Positions 8,741 through 18,080 of a stretch of 64,000 bases of DNA are shown piece by piece. The notes under the pieces were generated by a model that saw only the letters and a list, made by a program, of their open reading frames with translations, was not told where the DNA came from and did not search any database. The DNA comes from Pelomonas margarita (GTDB lineage Bacteria > Pseudomonadota > Gammaproteobacteria > Burkholderiales > Burkholderiaceae_C). Location: contig NZ_JBIGHW010000005.1 in NCBI RefSeq assembly GCF_043555875.1, forward strand, positions 272,328 to 336,327, read 5' to 3'. Positions within the stretch are counted from its first letter, which is position 1; each line of letters begins with the position of its first letter. The position numbers were made by a program, and so were the translations under genes.

Positions 8741-10546
8741 ATGCCCGAAACCTCCCAACGCCCGGCCGCGCGCCAGGCCCGTTCGCTGTCCGGACTCGCC
8801 CCCTTCCTCAAGCCCTACCGCGGCCGCATCGCGCTGGCGCTGCTGACGCTGGTGCTCGCCGCGCTGGCGACGCTGGCCTTCCCCATCGCGCTGCGCGGCC
8901 TCATCGACGCTGGCTTCGGTGCCGCCAATGCCGGCGAGCGGCTGATGGCGCTGCGTGAGCACTTCCTGGCGATGTTCGCCGTGGGTGCGGCGCTGGGCCT
9001 GTTCTCGGCCTCCCGCTTTTACATGGTTACCTGGCTGGGCGAGCGCGTCACGGCCGACCTGCGCAACGCCGTTTACACCCACGTGCTGCGCCAGGCGCCT
9101 GAGTTCTTCGAGACCACGCAGACCGGCGAGGTGCTGTCCCGCATCACGACGGACACGACGGTGGTGCAGACGGTGGTGGGCTCCAGCCTGTCCATGGGCC
9201 TGCGCAACACGGTCATGGGCATAGGCGCTTTGGTGATGCTGATCGTCACCAACCCCTACGTGATGGGCCAGGTGCTGGGCATCCTCGTGCTCATCGTGGC
9301 GCCGGCGCTGTACTTCGGCCGCCGCGTGCGCAAGCTGTCGCGCGCCAGCCAGGACCGCGTGGCCGACACGTCGGCCATCGCCGCCGAGGTGCTGAACGCC
9401 GTCACCGTGGTGCAGAGCTACACACAGGAAGGCGCTGAGGCCAAACGCTTCGCCGACGCCAGCGAGGCGGCGTTCGACACCGCCCGCAAACGCACCACGG
9501 TGCGCAGCTTCCTCGTCGCCTTCATCATCACCACGGTCTTCGGCGCCATGCTGTGGGGGCTGTACCAGGGCACGCAGGCCGTCATCGCCGGCAGCATCAC
9601 CGCCGGCCACCTGGGGCAGACGGTGGTGTACGTGACGCTGCTGGTCAGCAGCGTGGCCGTGCTGGCCGAGGTGTGGGGCGATGTGCTGCGCGCGGCCGGC
9701 GCCACCGAGCGGCTGGTGGAGCTGATGGAGGCCAAGTCCCCCGTGGCCGAGCCGGTGTCACCGCAGCCGCTGCCCGCCACGGCCGGCGGCTCGCGCGTGG
9801 AGTTCAGCGACGTGCTGTTCCACTACCCCTCCCGCCCGCAGACCGCAGCGCTGGACGGCGTGCAGCTCACCATCCAGCCCGGCGAAACCGTGGCGCTGGT
9901 AGGCCCCAGCGGCGCCGGCAAGACGACGCTGTTCCAGCTGCTGCTGCGCTTTTATGACCCGCAGGCCGGCGTCATCCGCGTGAACGGCCAGCCCACGCAG
10001 ACGCTGCGCCTGGCCGACCTGCGCGCCGCCATCGGCCTGGTGCCGCAGGACAGCGTCATCTTCTCCACCACCGCGATGGAGAACATCCGCTACGGCCGGC
10101 CCGAGGCGACCGACGAGGAAGTGATGGCCGCCGCCAAGGCGGCCTTCGCCGACGACTTCATCCGCGCGCTGCCTGAGGGCTATGCCAGTTTCTTGGGCGA
10201 GCGCGGCGTGCGCCTGTCCGGCGGCCAGCGCCAGCGCATCAGCATCGCCCGCGCCATGCTGAAGAACCCGCCGCTGCTGCTGCTGGACGAGGCGACCAGT
10301 GCGCTGGACGCCGAAAGCGAACGCGTCGTGCAAGCCGCGCTGGAAGCGGCGATGCAGCACCGCACGACGCTGGTCATCGCGCACCGGCTGGCGACGATCC
10401 AGAAGGCGGACCGCATCGTCGTGCTGGAGGCCGGGCGCATCGTCGACATCGGCCGCCACGACGAGCTGGTGGCGCGCGGCGGGCTGTATGCGAAGTTGGC
10501 GGCGATGCAGTTTGGGTTGGAGGCGGTGCCAGAAAACCTAAGCTAG
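8741..10546 (+). CDS. ABC exporter, fused membrane and ATPase domains (MsbA-like)
   Basis: Half-transporter of 601 aa with a six-helix ABC exporter membrane domain (about residues 20-310) followed by an ATPase domain. Visible motifs are the GEVLSRITTDTTVVQTVVG intracellular loop, Walker A GPSGAGKTT, signature LSGGQRQR, Walker B LLLLDEATSALD and H-loop VIAHRL. It would act as an inner-membrane homodimer exporting a lipid or hydrophobic compound; the subfamily resembles the MsbA-related group rather than the essential MsbA with its lpxK neighbour. It begins 40 bp after the preceding gene. Confidence 0.9.
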   Translation: MPETSQRPAARQARSLSGLAPFLKPYRGRIALALLTLVLAALATLAFPIALRGLIDAGFGAANAGERLMALREHFLAMFAVGAALGLFSASRFYMVTWLGERVTADLRNAVYTHVLRQAPEFFETTQTGEVLSRITTDTTVVQTVVGSSLSMGLRNTVMGIGALVMLIVTNPYVMGQVLGILVLIVAPALYFGRRVRKLSRASQDRVADTSAIAAEVLNAVTVVQSYTQEGAEAKRFADASEAAFDTARKRTTVRSFLVAFIITTVFGAMLWGLYQGTQAVIAGSITAGHLGQTVVYVTLLVSSVAVLAEVWGDVLRAAGATERLVELMEAKSPVAEPVSPQPLPATAGGSRVEFSDVLFHYPSRPQTAALDGVQLTIQPGETVALVGPSGAGKTTLFQLLLRFYDPQAGVIRVNGQPTQTLRLADLRAAIGLVPQDSVIFSTTAMENIRYGRPEATDEEVMAAAKAAFADDFIRALPEGYASFLGERGVRLSGGQRQRISIARAMLKNPPLLLLDEATSALDAESERVVQAALEAAMQHRTTLVIAHRLATIQKADRIVVLEAGRIVDIGRHDELVARGGLYAKLAAMQFGLEAVPENLS

Positions 10547-10619
10547 CCATTTCGCAACAGCAATCCATGCTAGAACTTCGCCCCAAGCGAATGCTTTGTG
10601 ACACGCACAAGAGGCATCA

Positions 10620-11723
10620 ATGACTTTACTTGACCAAATCAATACAAAGCGCCGAGAGATTAAGACCGACGGCTATCCCATGTCCATCGGCGAATGGACT
10701 GGAATGTATGAGCGAGATGAACTCGACATCCATCCCGAGTTCCAGCGATTCTTTCGCTGGACACCCGCGCAAAAAGCCGCACTGATCGAATCAATTCTAC
10801 TTGGCATTCCACTCCCTCCAATTTTCGTGAGCCAACGCGAGGACGGCGTCTGGGATGTCGTCGACGGACTCCAGCGACTTTCGACAATATTGCAGTTCAT
10901 GGGCCTGCTTAAGGATGAACATGGAAAACCCATGAAGCCACTGCGACTCACTGGCACCAGATACCTTCCAGCACTAAAAGACGTTTGCTGGGAAGATGCC
11001 AATGAGAAAAACAGCCTACCCAAAGATCTACAACTCGTCATCAAGCGCTCGAAGATTTCCGCGAGCATTGTGTTGAAAGAGAGCGATCCATCAGCGAAGT
11101 ACGACCTTTTTCAGCGACTGAATACTGGCGGATCGGAACTGAGCCCGCAAGAAGTGAGGAACTGCCTTCTCGTAATGCTCAACAAGGGGCTTTTCGAATG
11201 GCTCAGGGATTTACCCAATCACGAGCCTTTCATTGAAACAACCGCGTTGAGTGATCGTCCACTTGAAGAGGCATACGATATTGAATTGGCGTTGCGCTTT
11301 GTTCTGCTAGCGGAGATCTCGGAAAACAATCTAAAGGGTGTCGGAGATATTGGCACATTCCTTACCGACAAAATGACGGAACTCGCCCGCAACAAAAAGT
11401 TTCGCAAAGGTGCGGCCAAGGATCTATTTCAAGACACATTTACCGTCTTGAACGAAGCCATGGGCGATACCGCGTTCAAGCGATACTCACTAAAGAAAAA
11501 GCGCCATGAGGGCGGCTTCCTGCTGTCGTTGTTCGAAGTAGTTGGACTTGGCGTTGCCTTCAACATTGCTGAGGACACTCTCTGTGACGTTGACGAAATA
11601 GAAATGCGAGCGCGATCGGTATGGCGAACCAAAGAATTTACTGACTGGGCGTCATCAGGCGTTAATGCAAGCAGCCGCTTTTCCAGGCTGATTCCATTTG
11701 GCCGCAAGCTTTTCAAAGCTTAG
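10620..11723 (+). CDS. DUF262 (ParB/GmrS-like) protein, putative defence component
   Basis: Soluble 367-aa protein with DUF262 features: FQRFFRW at residues 41-47, the DGLQR motif at 82-86 (the DGQQR-type nucleotide-binding motif) and the conserved FQRLNTGGSELSPQEVRNC segment at about 164-182. DUF262 domains occur in GmrSD, BrxU and SspE type anti-phage enzymes and in many uncharacterised two-gene systems. A good AGAGG ribosome-binding site precedes the ATG. Base composition is visibly lower in GC than both neighbours and codon use differs, so recent transfer is likely. Only 9 bp separate it from the HEPN gene. No second nuclease domain (DUF1524/HNH) is seen, so the nuclease function may lie in the partner. 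Confidence 0.82.
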   Translation: MTLLDQINTKRREIKTDGYPMSIGEWTGMYERDELDIHPEFQRFFRWTPAQKAALIESILLGIPLPPIFVSQREDGVWDVVDGLQRLSTILQFMGLLKDEHGKPMKPLRLTGTRYLPALKDVCWEDANEKNSLPKDLQLVIKRSKISASIVLKESDPSAKYDLFQRLNTGGSELSPQEVRNCLLVMLNKGLFEWLRDLPNHEPFIETTALSDRPLEEAYDIELALRFVLLAEISENNLKGVGDIGTFLTDKMTELARNKKFRKGAAKDLFQDTFTVLNEAMGDTAFKRYSLKKKRHEGGFLLSLFEVVGLGVAFNIAEDTLCDVDEIEMRARSVWRTKEFTDWASSGVNASSRFSRLIPFGRKLFKA

Positions 11724-11732
11724 TAGTTGACC

Positions 11733-12374
11733 ATGATTCGAACCACTTCAGATTTAATTGATCGAATAGCGCAAGATCTAATATGGCGCAGAAAGGAACT
11801 CACCGATCTGAAGGCGCTGATTCACGAGTCAGAAGGCGAAATCAGATCCCGCGTTGTCATCAGAGCAGCAGTGGCTCTTCTGTACGCACATTGGGAGGGA
11901 TTTGTTAAGAAGGCCTCGTCCTACTATCTGGAGTTCGTAGCATCCCATCGATTGCCATATGCGCAACTCGCACCAAATTTTGTCGGAATAAAGCTACGGA
12001 CAATGTTCAATACATTGGGCGCAAGCAATAAGATATCAGCAGGAAATGAAATAGCAGACTTCTTTTGCACCAACATTAATCAACAATCAAATATCCCCTA
12101 CAAAAGCGCCGTTGACACAAAGAGCAATCTTTCATCGACTGTTCTCCTCGATATATTAGAAGCACTTGGACTAGACAAAGCCCCCTTCGCCACGCGACTT
12201 GCTTTCATAGACACCAACCTTGTGAATCCTCGCAATCACATAGCACACGGAGAGGATGTGGGATTAACAATGGACGAATATTTAGAGCTTCATACGGCCG
12301 TAATAGCGCTGATCGAAACATATCGCAACGAGGTAGAAAACTCTTCCGTACTTCGACGCTACGCCCGCGTTTGA
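11733..12374 (+). CDS. HEPN-domain protein, MAE_28990/MAE_18760 type, putative RNase
   Basis: 213-aa all-helical protein. YAHWEGFVKKASSYYLEFV at about residues 51-69 matches the MAE_28990/MAE_18760 HEPN-like group, and RNHIAHGE at 167-174 gives the R-x4-H catalytic motif of HEPN ribonucleases (Arg167, His172). It is co-directional with the DUF262 gene after a 9-bp gap and equally low in GC, so the two form one cassette. ATG 11733 is chosen over the in-frame TTG at 11727. The inference is an RNA-cleaving effector or toxin controlled by the DUF262 partner; the pairing is recurrent but its biochemistry is not known to me. Confidence 0.78.
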   Translation: MIRTTSDLIDRIAQDLIWRRKELTDLKALIHESEGEIRSRVVIRAAVALLYAHWEGFVKKASSYYLEFVASHRLPYAQLAPNFVGIKLRTMFNTLGASNKISAGNEIADFFCTNINQQSNIPYKSAVDTKSNLSSTVLLDILEALGLDKAPFATRLAFIDTNLVNPRNHIAHGEDVGLTMDEYLELHTAVIALIETYRNEVENSSVLRRYARV

Positions 12375-12440
12375 GACTGCGCGCGCGGATCGCAATTTCG
12401 GGTTCAAGCAATTTCTGAGCCAGGCCTCAAATCTGAAGGG

Positions 12441-12464
12441 AATTCGGGGGCAGGTCTTTAATCT
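12441..12464 (+). repeat. Short motif shared with 18085-18107
   Basis: AATTCGGGGGCAGGTCTTTA plus four bases, 66 bp after the HEPN stop. It resembles GATTCGGGGCCCGGTCTTCA at 18086-18105. Similar GGTCTT motifs are often seen near REP-associated tyrosine transposases (recalled, not searched), and a broken one lies at 48.4 kb. It may mark the right edge of the DUF262/HEPN insertion. Confidence 0.4.
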
Positions 12465-12523
12465 AAGTCCCTCCATCCAACGCCAATCTAGAAGTTCAGC
12501 CTAGTTCCATAAACCCTGTCGAC

Positions 12524-12997
12524 ATGTCCCTTTCAGTCCACGCCAGCCCCACTCGCGAAGCCCTTCAGCTCGCCGATTTGGATGCCGTATGCCGCGATGA
12601 ATTGGCAGAGCACGCACGCTCCATGGTTGACGTGGCCAAGGAAGGGTTCGGGGTCGAGCTGGACGGGAGTCGTGCCAGTCTGGAAGGGTTGGAGCAGGTG
12701 CTTGCCGAATGCGCCGAGCACATGGCGCAAGCTGGAATCAGCGCGGCGTCGGAACAGTCGCAAATGCTGATCGCCATCGCGGGCGCCTATTTGGGCGAGG
12801 TGTTTCGCCAAGCGATGGGTGGCAACTGGTACACGCTGAGAGCCGCCGGGCCGGACGACGGCCAGCTCTGTCTACGGACGGGCGGTGACAAGCCGGCCGT
12901 GCTGCTTCCGCTGAGCCGGGTCACCCGCCGGCTGACTGAAGGGCCTGAGTTCAATGTCTGGCACTACGCCCAAGTGGCTTGGTCCGTCGCCGACTGA
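12524..12997 (+). CDS. Hypothetical protein, possibly DUF3806-like
   Basis: 157-aa soluble acidic protein without signal peptide or membrane segment. The central segment GAYLGEVFRQAMGGNWYTL, followed by C-terminal FNVWHYAQVAWSVAD, resembles small domains annotated DUF3806, but this is from memory of the motif style and is weak. GC returns to the chromosomal level here, so the gene marks the resumption of the backbone after the DUF262/HEPN island. It stands alone, 74 bp before a lipoprotein gene. Confidence 0.6.
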   Translation: MSLSVHASPTREALQLADLDAVCRDELAEHARSMVDVAKEGFGVELDGSRASLEGLEQVLAECAEHMAQAGISAASEQSQMLIAIAGAYLGEVFRQAMGGNWYTLRAAGPDDGQLCLRTGGDKPAVLLPLSRVTRRLTEGPEFNVWHYAQVAWSVAD

Positions 12998-13071
12998 AGA
13001 CATTGCCGGCTTGCGCCGGATGGTCAGATCGATGGTCTCAGGTATGCACGCCCGCCCAACAACACCACCCC

Positions 13072-13521
13072 ATGCGCCCGCCTCTCGCTGTCCTGCTCCT
13101 GCCGCTGGCACCCGCCCTGACCGGCTGCGCCGTCTTTGAAGCGCTGGGCGGCATGCCCTACGCCGAGAAGACGGTGACCCTGCCGCCGGCCATCTCCGGC
13201 ACGACGGCGCTGGACTGCGTGCTGTCCTCGGTGCAGTCGCTGCGCGAGCGCAACAGCTTCTGGATGGCGGTCAGCCGGCGGGACGATGGGCAGGGCGTGC
13301 TGGAAACCGGCCAGTACCCGGAGTCCAACCTCGCCGGGTTCCGCCTTCGCGCGCGGGTCGACGAGCCCCGGCGGCAGTTGCGCCTGCAGCTGAAGGCAGG
13401 CGGGCCGTACTACGTGGACCTGGGCGCCAAGCCGGGCGTGGCCGCGCTGGCGGCGGCGGTGGACGCCTGCCTCGCCAGCCCCGCCCCGCACGATCCACCA
13501 GGCTCGGCCGCGGCGCGCTGA
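13072..13521 (+). CDS. Small predicted lipoprotein of unknown function
   Basis: 149 aa. A type II signal peptide is clear: hydrophobic stretch then lipobox LTGC at residues 16-19, with Ala at +2, so the mature protein should be anchored in the outer membrane. The rest (ISGTTALDCVLSSVQSLRER and a C-terminal beta-rich part) has no domain I recognise. ATG 13072 is chosen because it starts the signal peptide directly; the frame is open further upstream. It may accompany the secreted 706-aa protein that follows, but a 190-bp gap separates them. Confidence 0.65.
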   Translation: MRPPLAVLLLPLAPALTGCAVFEALGGMPYAEKTVTLPPAISGTTALDCVLSSVQSLRERNSFWMAVSRRDDGQGVLETGQYPESNLAGFRLRARVDEPRRQLRLQLKAGGPYYVDLGAKPGVAALAAAVDACLASPAPHDPPGSAAAR

Positions 13522-13711
13522 ACCGTTCGAGCAGCTCCTGGAGCGCTGCCGGGCTTGGTGCCCCCCACGGCCCGCGCCGGCGGCACCACGTGCCCTCACC
13601 GGTCAGCCCGGCGGCGGGCACGAACGCCGCCACAGCTTCTGCTGAAGCCCTCGCACACCGTTCGCCCCGTCGCTAGCATCACAGTTCCACGGCAGCAACC
13701 CGAGGCAACAC

Positions 13712-15832
13712 ATGGCATTGAAACCTCTGCAGGGCCTGGCGCTGGCCGGCGCCTGCGCCCTGAGCCCGGCGGCGTCGGCCCAGAACTTCCTCCTCAACGA
13801 GGGCGGGATCATGTTTCAAATGCTCCCGCGGTGTGCCGAGACGGTGCCGGTCTCAGGCATGTACACCCAGGCGTCGGCGTTGAAGATGGAGGCGGCGCAG
13901 GCGCAGGCGATTGCCGAGAAGCTCGTGGCCACGCTGACGGCCCGCTGTCCCCAGACGCGCACGCTGAGGCTGGACCTGTTGCGCGGCCAGCACATGATTG
14001 CGCTGGACGGCACGGCGGTGGGCGCCGTGGCGTTGGCGCTGGCGCCGCCGTCCGCCGCGCCGGTTCCGCAGGGGCCGAACCTGCTCGCGCCCACGAGCCC
14101 GCTGCCCAGCCTGGCCAGCGCCAGCAGCCCCGCGGCCCGCTGCGGCGTACTGGCGCAATGGATGGAGACCACGCTGCTGGACGGGGCCGAGCAGGAGGCC
14201 TTCCGCGATGAGCACATGCGCGCCGTGTTCGGCCGCACGTTCGATGACGACAACACGCTGCGCATGGTGGTGCACGACACGGAAGTGGCCGCCTGCGTGC
14301 GCCCCAAGCTGCGGCCTGCGCAGCCGGTGTCGGCCATCGGCATCCTGCGCCGCGTGATGCCGGACGACAGCCCGGATGTGAGCAGCAGCCCGCAGGCGCA
14401 GCGCGTCAAGCGCCTGGAGCCGGTGCTGCGGGAGGTGATGGGCTACACGTCCGGCCCGCGCCTGCGCGGCACCATCAGTGCCCATGTGCGGCAGGTGCGG
14501 CAGCAGTACGCCACCGCCAACCAGCTCGCCAACATGGCCAACCGCGGCAACGCGGAACAGGTGCTGTCCAAGGAGCTGGCGCCGGAACGTCAGACGGTGC
14601 GGGAGCTCACGCTGCTGCTGCCCGCCGACCGCGAGCGGCTGTTGGCCACCCTGACGGAACAGCGCGCCCGCGTTGCGATGGACAGGATCAACGCCTGGCT
14701 GGACAAGGCGCAGGCCTTGCCGCGCAACCTGGCCGGCGCGGGCGAACTGCACAAGGGCCGGCAGCAGCTGGCGGAGGTCATGGGCATGCTGACGCCGGAC
14801 CGCCACGCCACCGTTCGGGGCCGCGTGGAAGGCCTGCTGGACGAGATGCTCGCCCCCACGCTCAGCGACGTGACGCAGCGCGTGGCCCGCGTTGCCGCCA
14901 CCCGCGAAGGCGCGCGCACGCTGGTGACGCTGCAGCAGGACTTCGAGCGGCAGCTGCACAGCTATGGCGACCTGCCCTCGGTGCAGCGCGCCTACCAGGC
15001 CCTGCTTGACGCCCGCAACCGCGTGCTGCCGCCGCTGCTGCCGGCCTGGCAGGCGCAACTGGCGGCCACGCCCGCACGCCGTGCCGAGCTGGACGAGCGT
15101 CGCGATGAGCTGGTGGCGCTGTTCGGCGCCCATGTGGCCGTGGACGACGCGCACTACGCCGCCTTCAAGGCGCCGCTGGACGCCAGGGCCGACGAGCTGG
15201 TCCAGCGGCTGAATGCCGAGGAAAAAGCCCGCCGGGCCCGGGAGCGGCAGGCCGCGCGGGCCGCCGCCGCAGCGGCCGGGCTGGCGCTGAAGGCCGAGGA
15301 TTTCAAGGCTCCCGGCGGCCCCGGGTCGACAGCCATGGTGGCGCTGTACACCGGAGATTTCCAGCGCGTGGGCGCGACTCGCGGCAGCGCGGCGCTGGGG
15401 GCCCTGGCGGATGGCTACATCGCGGAGTTCTCCGGTCGCTGCCGCCAGCATCTCGTCGATGCCGTGGAGCTGACGGAGCCGAAGTGCACCTTGTGGCAGA
15501 CGCAGGAGCAGAACTACCGGGAGGTGTCCCGCCACTGCATTCATTCCATCAATGTGCCGACCGGCGTGTTCGCCGAGCGCAGCCTGCTGGACGCCAAGGC
15601 CTCACGCCATGGCGAGCGCGGCATCCAGACCCTCGGCGCCATCTTGAGCCTCAACACCAAGGCCATGATGGGATTGCTGGAGGCCGATGCCTGGGACGGC
15701 ACGGCCAGGAAGGCGGTGGCGGCGCATGCCTGCACGGCGCCGGCCCTGAAACGGCTGCGCGTGAACCTGGAGGCCTACTTTCTGGGCAAGCCCGCAGTGA
15801 TGCTGGACGGCGTGACGGCGGGAGACGACTGA
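13712..15832 (+). CDS. Large secreted protein of unknown function
   Basis: 706 aa with a good Sec signal peptide cleaved near ASA-QN (about residue 23). The middle (about 190-540) is helical, charged and Ala/Arg/Glu-rich, with a likely coiled-coil stretch around EEKARRARERQAARAAAAAA. The C-terminal third contains several cysteines (CRQHLVDA, EPKCTLW, SRHCIHS, AHACTAPAL) consistent with periplasmic disulfides. No known domain was recognised. It is flanked by an unknown lipoprotein gene upstream and ends 11 bp before the convergent endonuclease gene. Confidence 0.65.
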   Translation: MALKPLQGLALAGACALSPAASAQNFLLNEGGIMFQMLPRCAETVPVSGMYTQASALKMEAAQAQAIAEKLVATLTARCPQTRTLRLDLLRGQHMIALDGTAVGAVALALAPPSAAPVPQGPNLLAPTSPLPSLASASSPAARCGVLAQWMETTLLDGAEQEAFRDEHMRAVFGRTFDDDNTLRMVVHDTEVAACVRPKLRPAQPVSAIGILRRVMPDDSPDVSSSPQAQRVKRLEPVLREVMGYTSGPRLRGTISAHVRQVRQQYATANQLANMANRGNAEQVLSKELAPERQTVRELTLLLPADRERLLATLTEQRARVAMDRINAWLDKAQALPRNLAGAGELHKGRQQLAEVMGMLTPDRHATVRGRVEGLLDEMLAPTLSDVTQRVARVAATREGARTLVTLQQDFERQLHSYGDLPSVQRAYQALLDARNRVLPPLLPAWQAQLAATPARRAELDERRDELVALFGAHVAVDDAHYAAFKAPLDARADELVQRLNAEEKARRARERQAARAAAAAAGLALKAEDFKAPGGPGSTAMVALYTGDFQRVGATRGSAALGALADGYIAEFSGRCRQHLVDAVELTEPKCTLWQTQEQNYREVSRHCIHSINVPTGVFAERSLLDAKASRHGERGIQTLGAILSLNTKAMMGLLEADAWDGTARKAVAAHACTAPALKRLRVNLEAYFLGKPAVMLDGVTAGDD

Positions 15833-15843
15833 CACGCCCCGGC

Positions 15844-17307
15844 TCACGGGCACCCCGCCGCAAACAGCGCTTCCACCCACGCCGGGTAGTCCACGAACGG
15901 ATTGCGGTTGCCCTGCCGCTCGACGATGCGGGCGTGGCGGCGGAGTTCGTTGGCGTCCACCGGGTCTGCGCGGTGCCAGGCCACCAGCGTGCAGCGCTTG
16001 CCGAACAGGTTGCCGCTGGTGCCGACGGTGTCGGACAGCTCCAGGTTGCCCACGCCGGTGCTGTCGTTGCCCTCGTAGCGGATGGCCATGTAGAACATCA
16101 TGCGCGCCACGTCGCCCTTGACCGCCGCGCGCGGCTCGAAGCTGTCGGCGTCGGTCAGGTTGCCGGGCGCCTCGCCGATGGCGCTGCCGCCCCAGTCGAA
16201 GTCCTTGTTGCCCCGGGTGCTGTTGACGGACACGTCGGCCGGGCGCAGGTGGTGGATGTCGGTGTGGGCCCATTGCCCTTCGTCGGGGAAGCCATGGCTC
16301 TTGGCCCAGACGTGCTCGCGGTTCCACGCATCCTGGTCGCTCGAATTGCCCGATGCGTTGTGCGTCTTGGGCTCGGAGCGGCCGGTGTAGATCAGGATGA
16401 CGTTGGCCGTGTTGGCGGGGTCCTCGTCGGTGTACTTCAGCGCGTCCCACACGGCCGAGTAGCTCATGCGCGCGTGGTTGCGGGCCGCGGCCTCGTTCAG
16501 CGCCACGCGCAGCGCGGTGCCGGTCTTGCCGATGGCCTGCGCGTAGTAGGCGTTGAAGCCGCTCCAGGTGGCGCCGCCGGACGGCGGCTGCGTGAATGAC
16601 GCGGTCAGCGTGACGCCGGCGAAGGCCTTGTAGCCGTACAGGCCGATGTAGTAGCTGCCCGCCTGGGGCTGGGCGAAGGTGCAGGTTTCCTCGTTGCCGT
16701 TGACGAGGGGGCGGCAATCGAACACGGCGGAGGTGGGCTCGGCGCCCGAGCGCACGTAGAGGTCCACCGCGCCGGTGCCGCCGCTGGTGCGCACGACGAG
16801 GTTGGTGCCGCCGGCGGGCACGTCGAGGCGGTAGCGCAGCCAGGCGCTGGCGGCGGCGGACTGGTTGGTCACCGGCACGCCGGGCTGCAGCACGACGGTG
16901 GCGGGCGTGCCGCTGCCGGCCGGCGTGTAGCTGCCAGCCAGGCTGGCGCCGCTGTAGCTGCTGTAGCCCTGCACGCGCACGTGGTAGGTGGCGGCCGTGG
17001 GGCTGGCGAAGCTGCAGGTCTCGGTGTTGGTGCTGCTGGTGGACGCGCAGTCGTTGCTGCCGCTGCTGGCTTGCGCGCCGCGGCGCACATAGAGGTCGGC
17101 ATCCCCGCTGCCGCCACTGAGTTTGAAGCTCAGCTGCGTGGCTCCCGAGGGCACCACCAGCGTGTAGTCGCGCGTGCTGCTGGCAGCGCCCGACAGGCCG
17201 GTGGCGGCCACGCCGTTGGCCAGCGCGGTCTGCGCCTGCGCGGCCGGGGCCAGCACCACCCATGCGGCCGCAGCCGCCCACGTTGCGATCCAGCACCCAC
17301 CACGCAT
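15844..17307 (-). CDS. Secreted endonuclease I with two PPC domains
   Basis: 487 aa. The order is a signal peptide ending near AQA-QT, two bacterial pre-peptidase C-terminal (PPC) beta-sandwich domains (about residues 45-125 and 150-240, each with a DLYVR strand), then an EndA/NucM-type endonuclease I domain (about 255-485). The catalytic region NREHVWAKSHGFP, followed by HTDIHHLRPAD and the N-rich STRGNKDFDWGG, is the beta-beta-alpha-metal nuclease signature. It should degrade DNA outside the cell for nutrient or eDNA turnover. It is transcribed convergently with the 706-aa secreted protein gene. Confidence 0.88.
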   Translation of the reverse strand: MRGGCWIATWAAAAAWVVLAPAAQAQTALANGVAATGLSGAASSTRDYTLVVPSGATQLSFKLSGGSGDADLYVRRGAQASSGSNDCASTSSTNTETCSFASPTAATYHVRVQGYSSYSGASLAGSYTPAGSGTPATVVLQPGVPVTNQSAAASAWLRYRLDVPAGGTNLVVRTSGGTGAVDLYVRSGAEPTSAVFDCRPLVNGNEETCTFAQPQAGSYYIGLYGYKAFAGVTLTASFTQPPSGGATWSGFNAYYAQAIGKTGTALRVALNEAAARNHARMSYSAVWDALKYTDEDPANTANVILIYTGRSEPKTHNASGNSSDQDAWNREHVWAKSHGFPDEGQWAHTDIHHLRPADVSVNSTRGNKDFDWGGSAIGEAPGNLTDADSFEPRAAVKGDVARMMFYMAIRYEGNDSTGVGNLELSDTVGTSGNLFGKRCTLVAWHRADPVDANELRRHARIVERQGNRNPFVDYPAWVEALFAAGCP

Positions 17308-17551
17308 GACGACACCTTTCAGTTTTACGGAGGCGTCAGACTAGCGGCGACAGGTGCGCGCCCCCAGTCGGGGTTGCCTGAAGCCGGATTGGTGTGCAGG
17401 CGGGCGCTGATGACGGGCAGGCACCGGCCCGGCCGGCGGCGCCGCAGCCGTCATTCGGCCCGCCTGCTGTCGATTCGTCGCAAGCGGAGAGCTCGTCGCG
17501 CGGCGCGTCGGCACAGTGCGGTCCATCGCCACCGCACCCCGAGCCACCGCC

Positions 17552-18040
17552 ATGAACACTGCCGCCCACCTCCCCGTCTGGCCCTTCGCCCTGCTCGCCG
17601 TGCTGCTGGCCGTGGGCTATCGGCAGTCGCGCAGCCGCCTCGTGCGGCCGGCCACACTGGTGACGCTGGCGGCGGCCATGCTGGCGCTGTCCTTCTTCGG
17701 AGCCATCGCCACCTTCGGGGCCGGCGCCGTGCCGGTGCTGGCCTGGGCAGCGGGCTTTGCGGCCACGGTGAGCTGGGGCGCCCCGCTGCTCACGCCGCGT
17801 GGCCTGGCACGGGAGGGCGGCGCTGTGCGCATGCCCGGCAGCTGGGTGCCGATGGGCCTGATGCTGGGCATCTTCATGACGAAGTTCGGCCTCGGGGTCG
17901 CGGCCGGCGTGCATGCCGAGGTGCTGCACCAGGCGTGGTTCATCGCCGCGGCCTGCGCCGCGCTAGGCCTGCTCAGCGGCGCGTTCGCGGCCCGCGCCCG
18001 GGCCGTGCGTCACTTCGAACGGGCGGCTGCCGCGGCCTGA
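17552..18040 (+). CDS. Small multi-pass membrane protein, DUF6622-like
   Basis: 162 aa with about five hydrophobic helices (for example FALLAVLLAVGY, LVTLAAAMLALSFFGAIATF, VPMGLMLGIFMTKFGLG) and short loops. The general pattern resembles proteins annotated DUF6622, but I cannot confirm this. No catalytic motif is visible. ATG 17552 fits because the first helix begins ten residues later. The 244-bp gap upstream separates it from the divergent endonuclease gene and should hold both promoters; no clear element was identified there. Confidence 0.6.
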   Translation: MNTAAHLPVWPFALLAVLLAVGYRQSRSRLVRPATLVTLAAAMLALSFFGAIATFGAGAVPVLAWAAGFAATVSWGAPLLTPRGLAREGGAVRMPGSWVPMGLMLGIFMTKFGLGVAAGVHAEVLHQAWFIAAACAALGLLSGAFAARARAVRHFERAAAAA

Positions 18041-18080
18041 CACGGCCGGTAAGGCGCCCTGGGCTGGCAGGCACTCGCTA

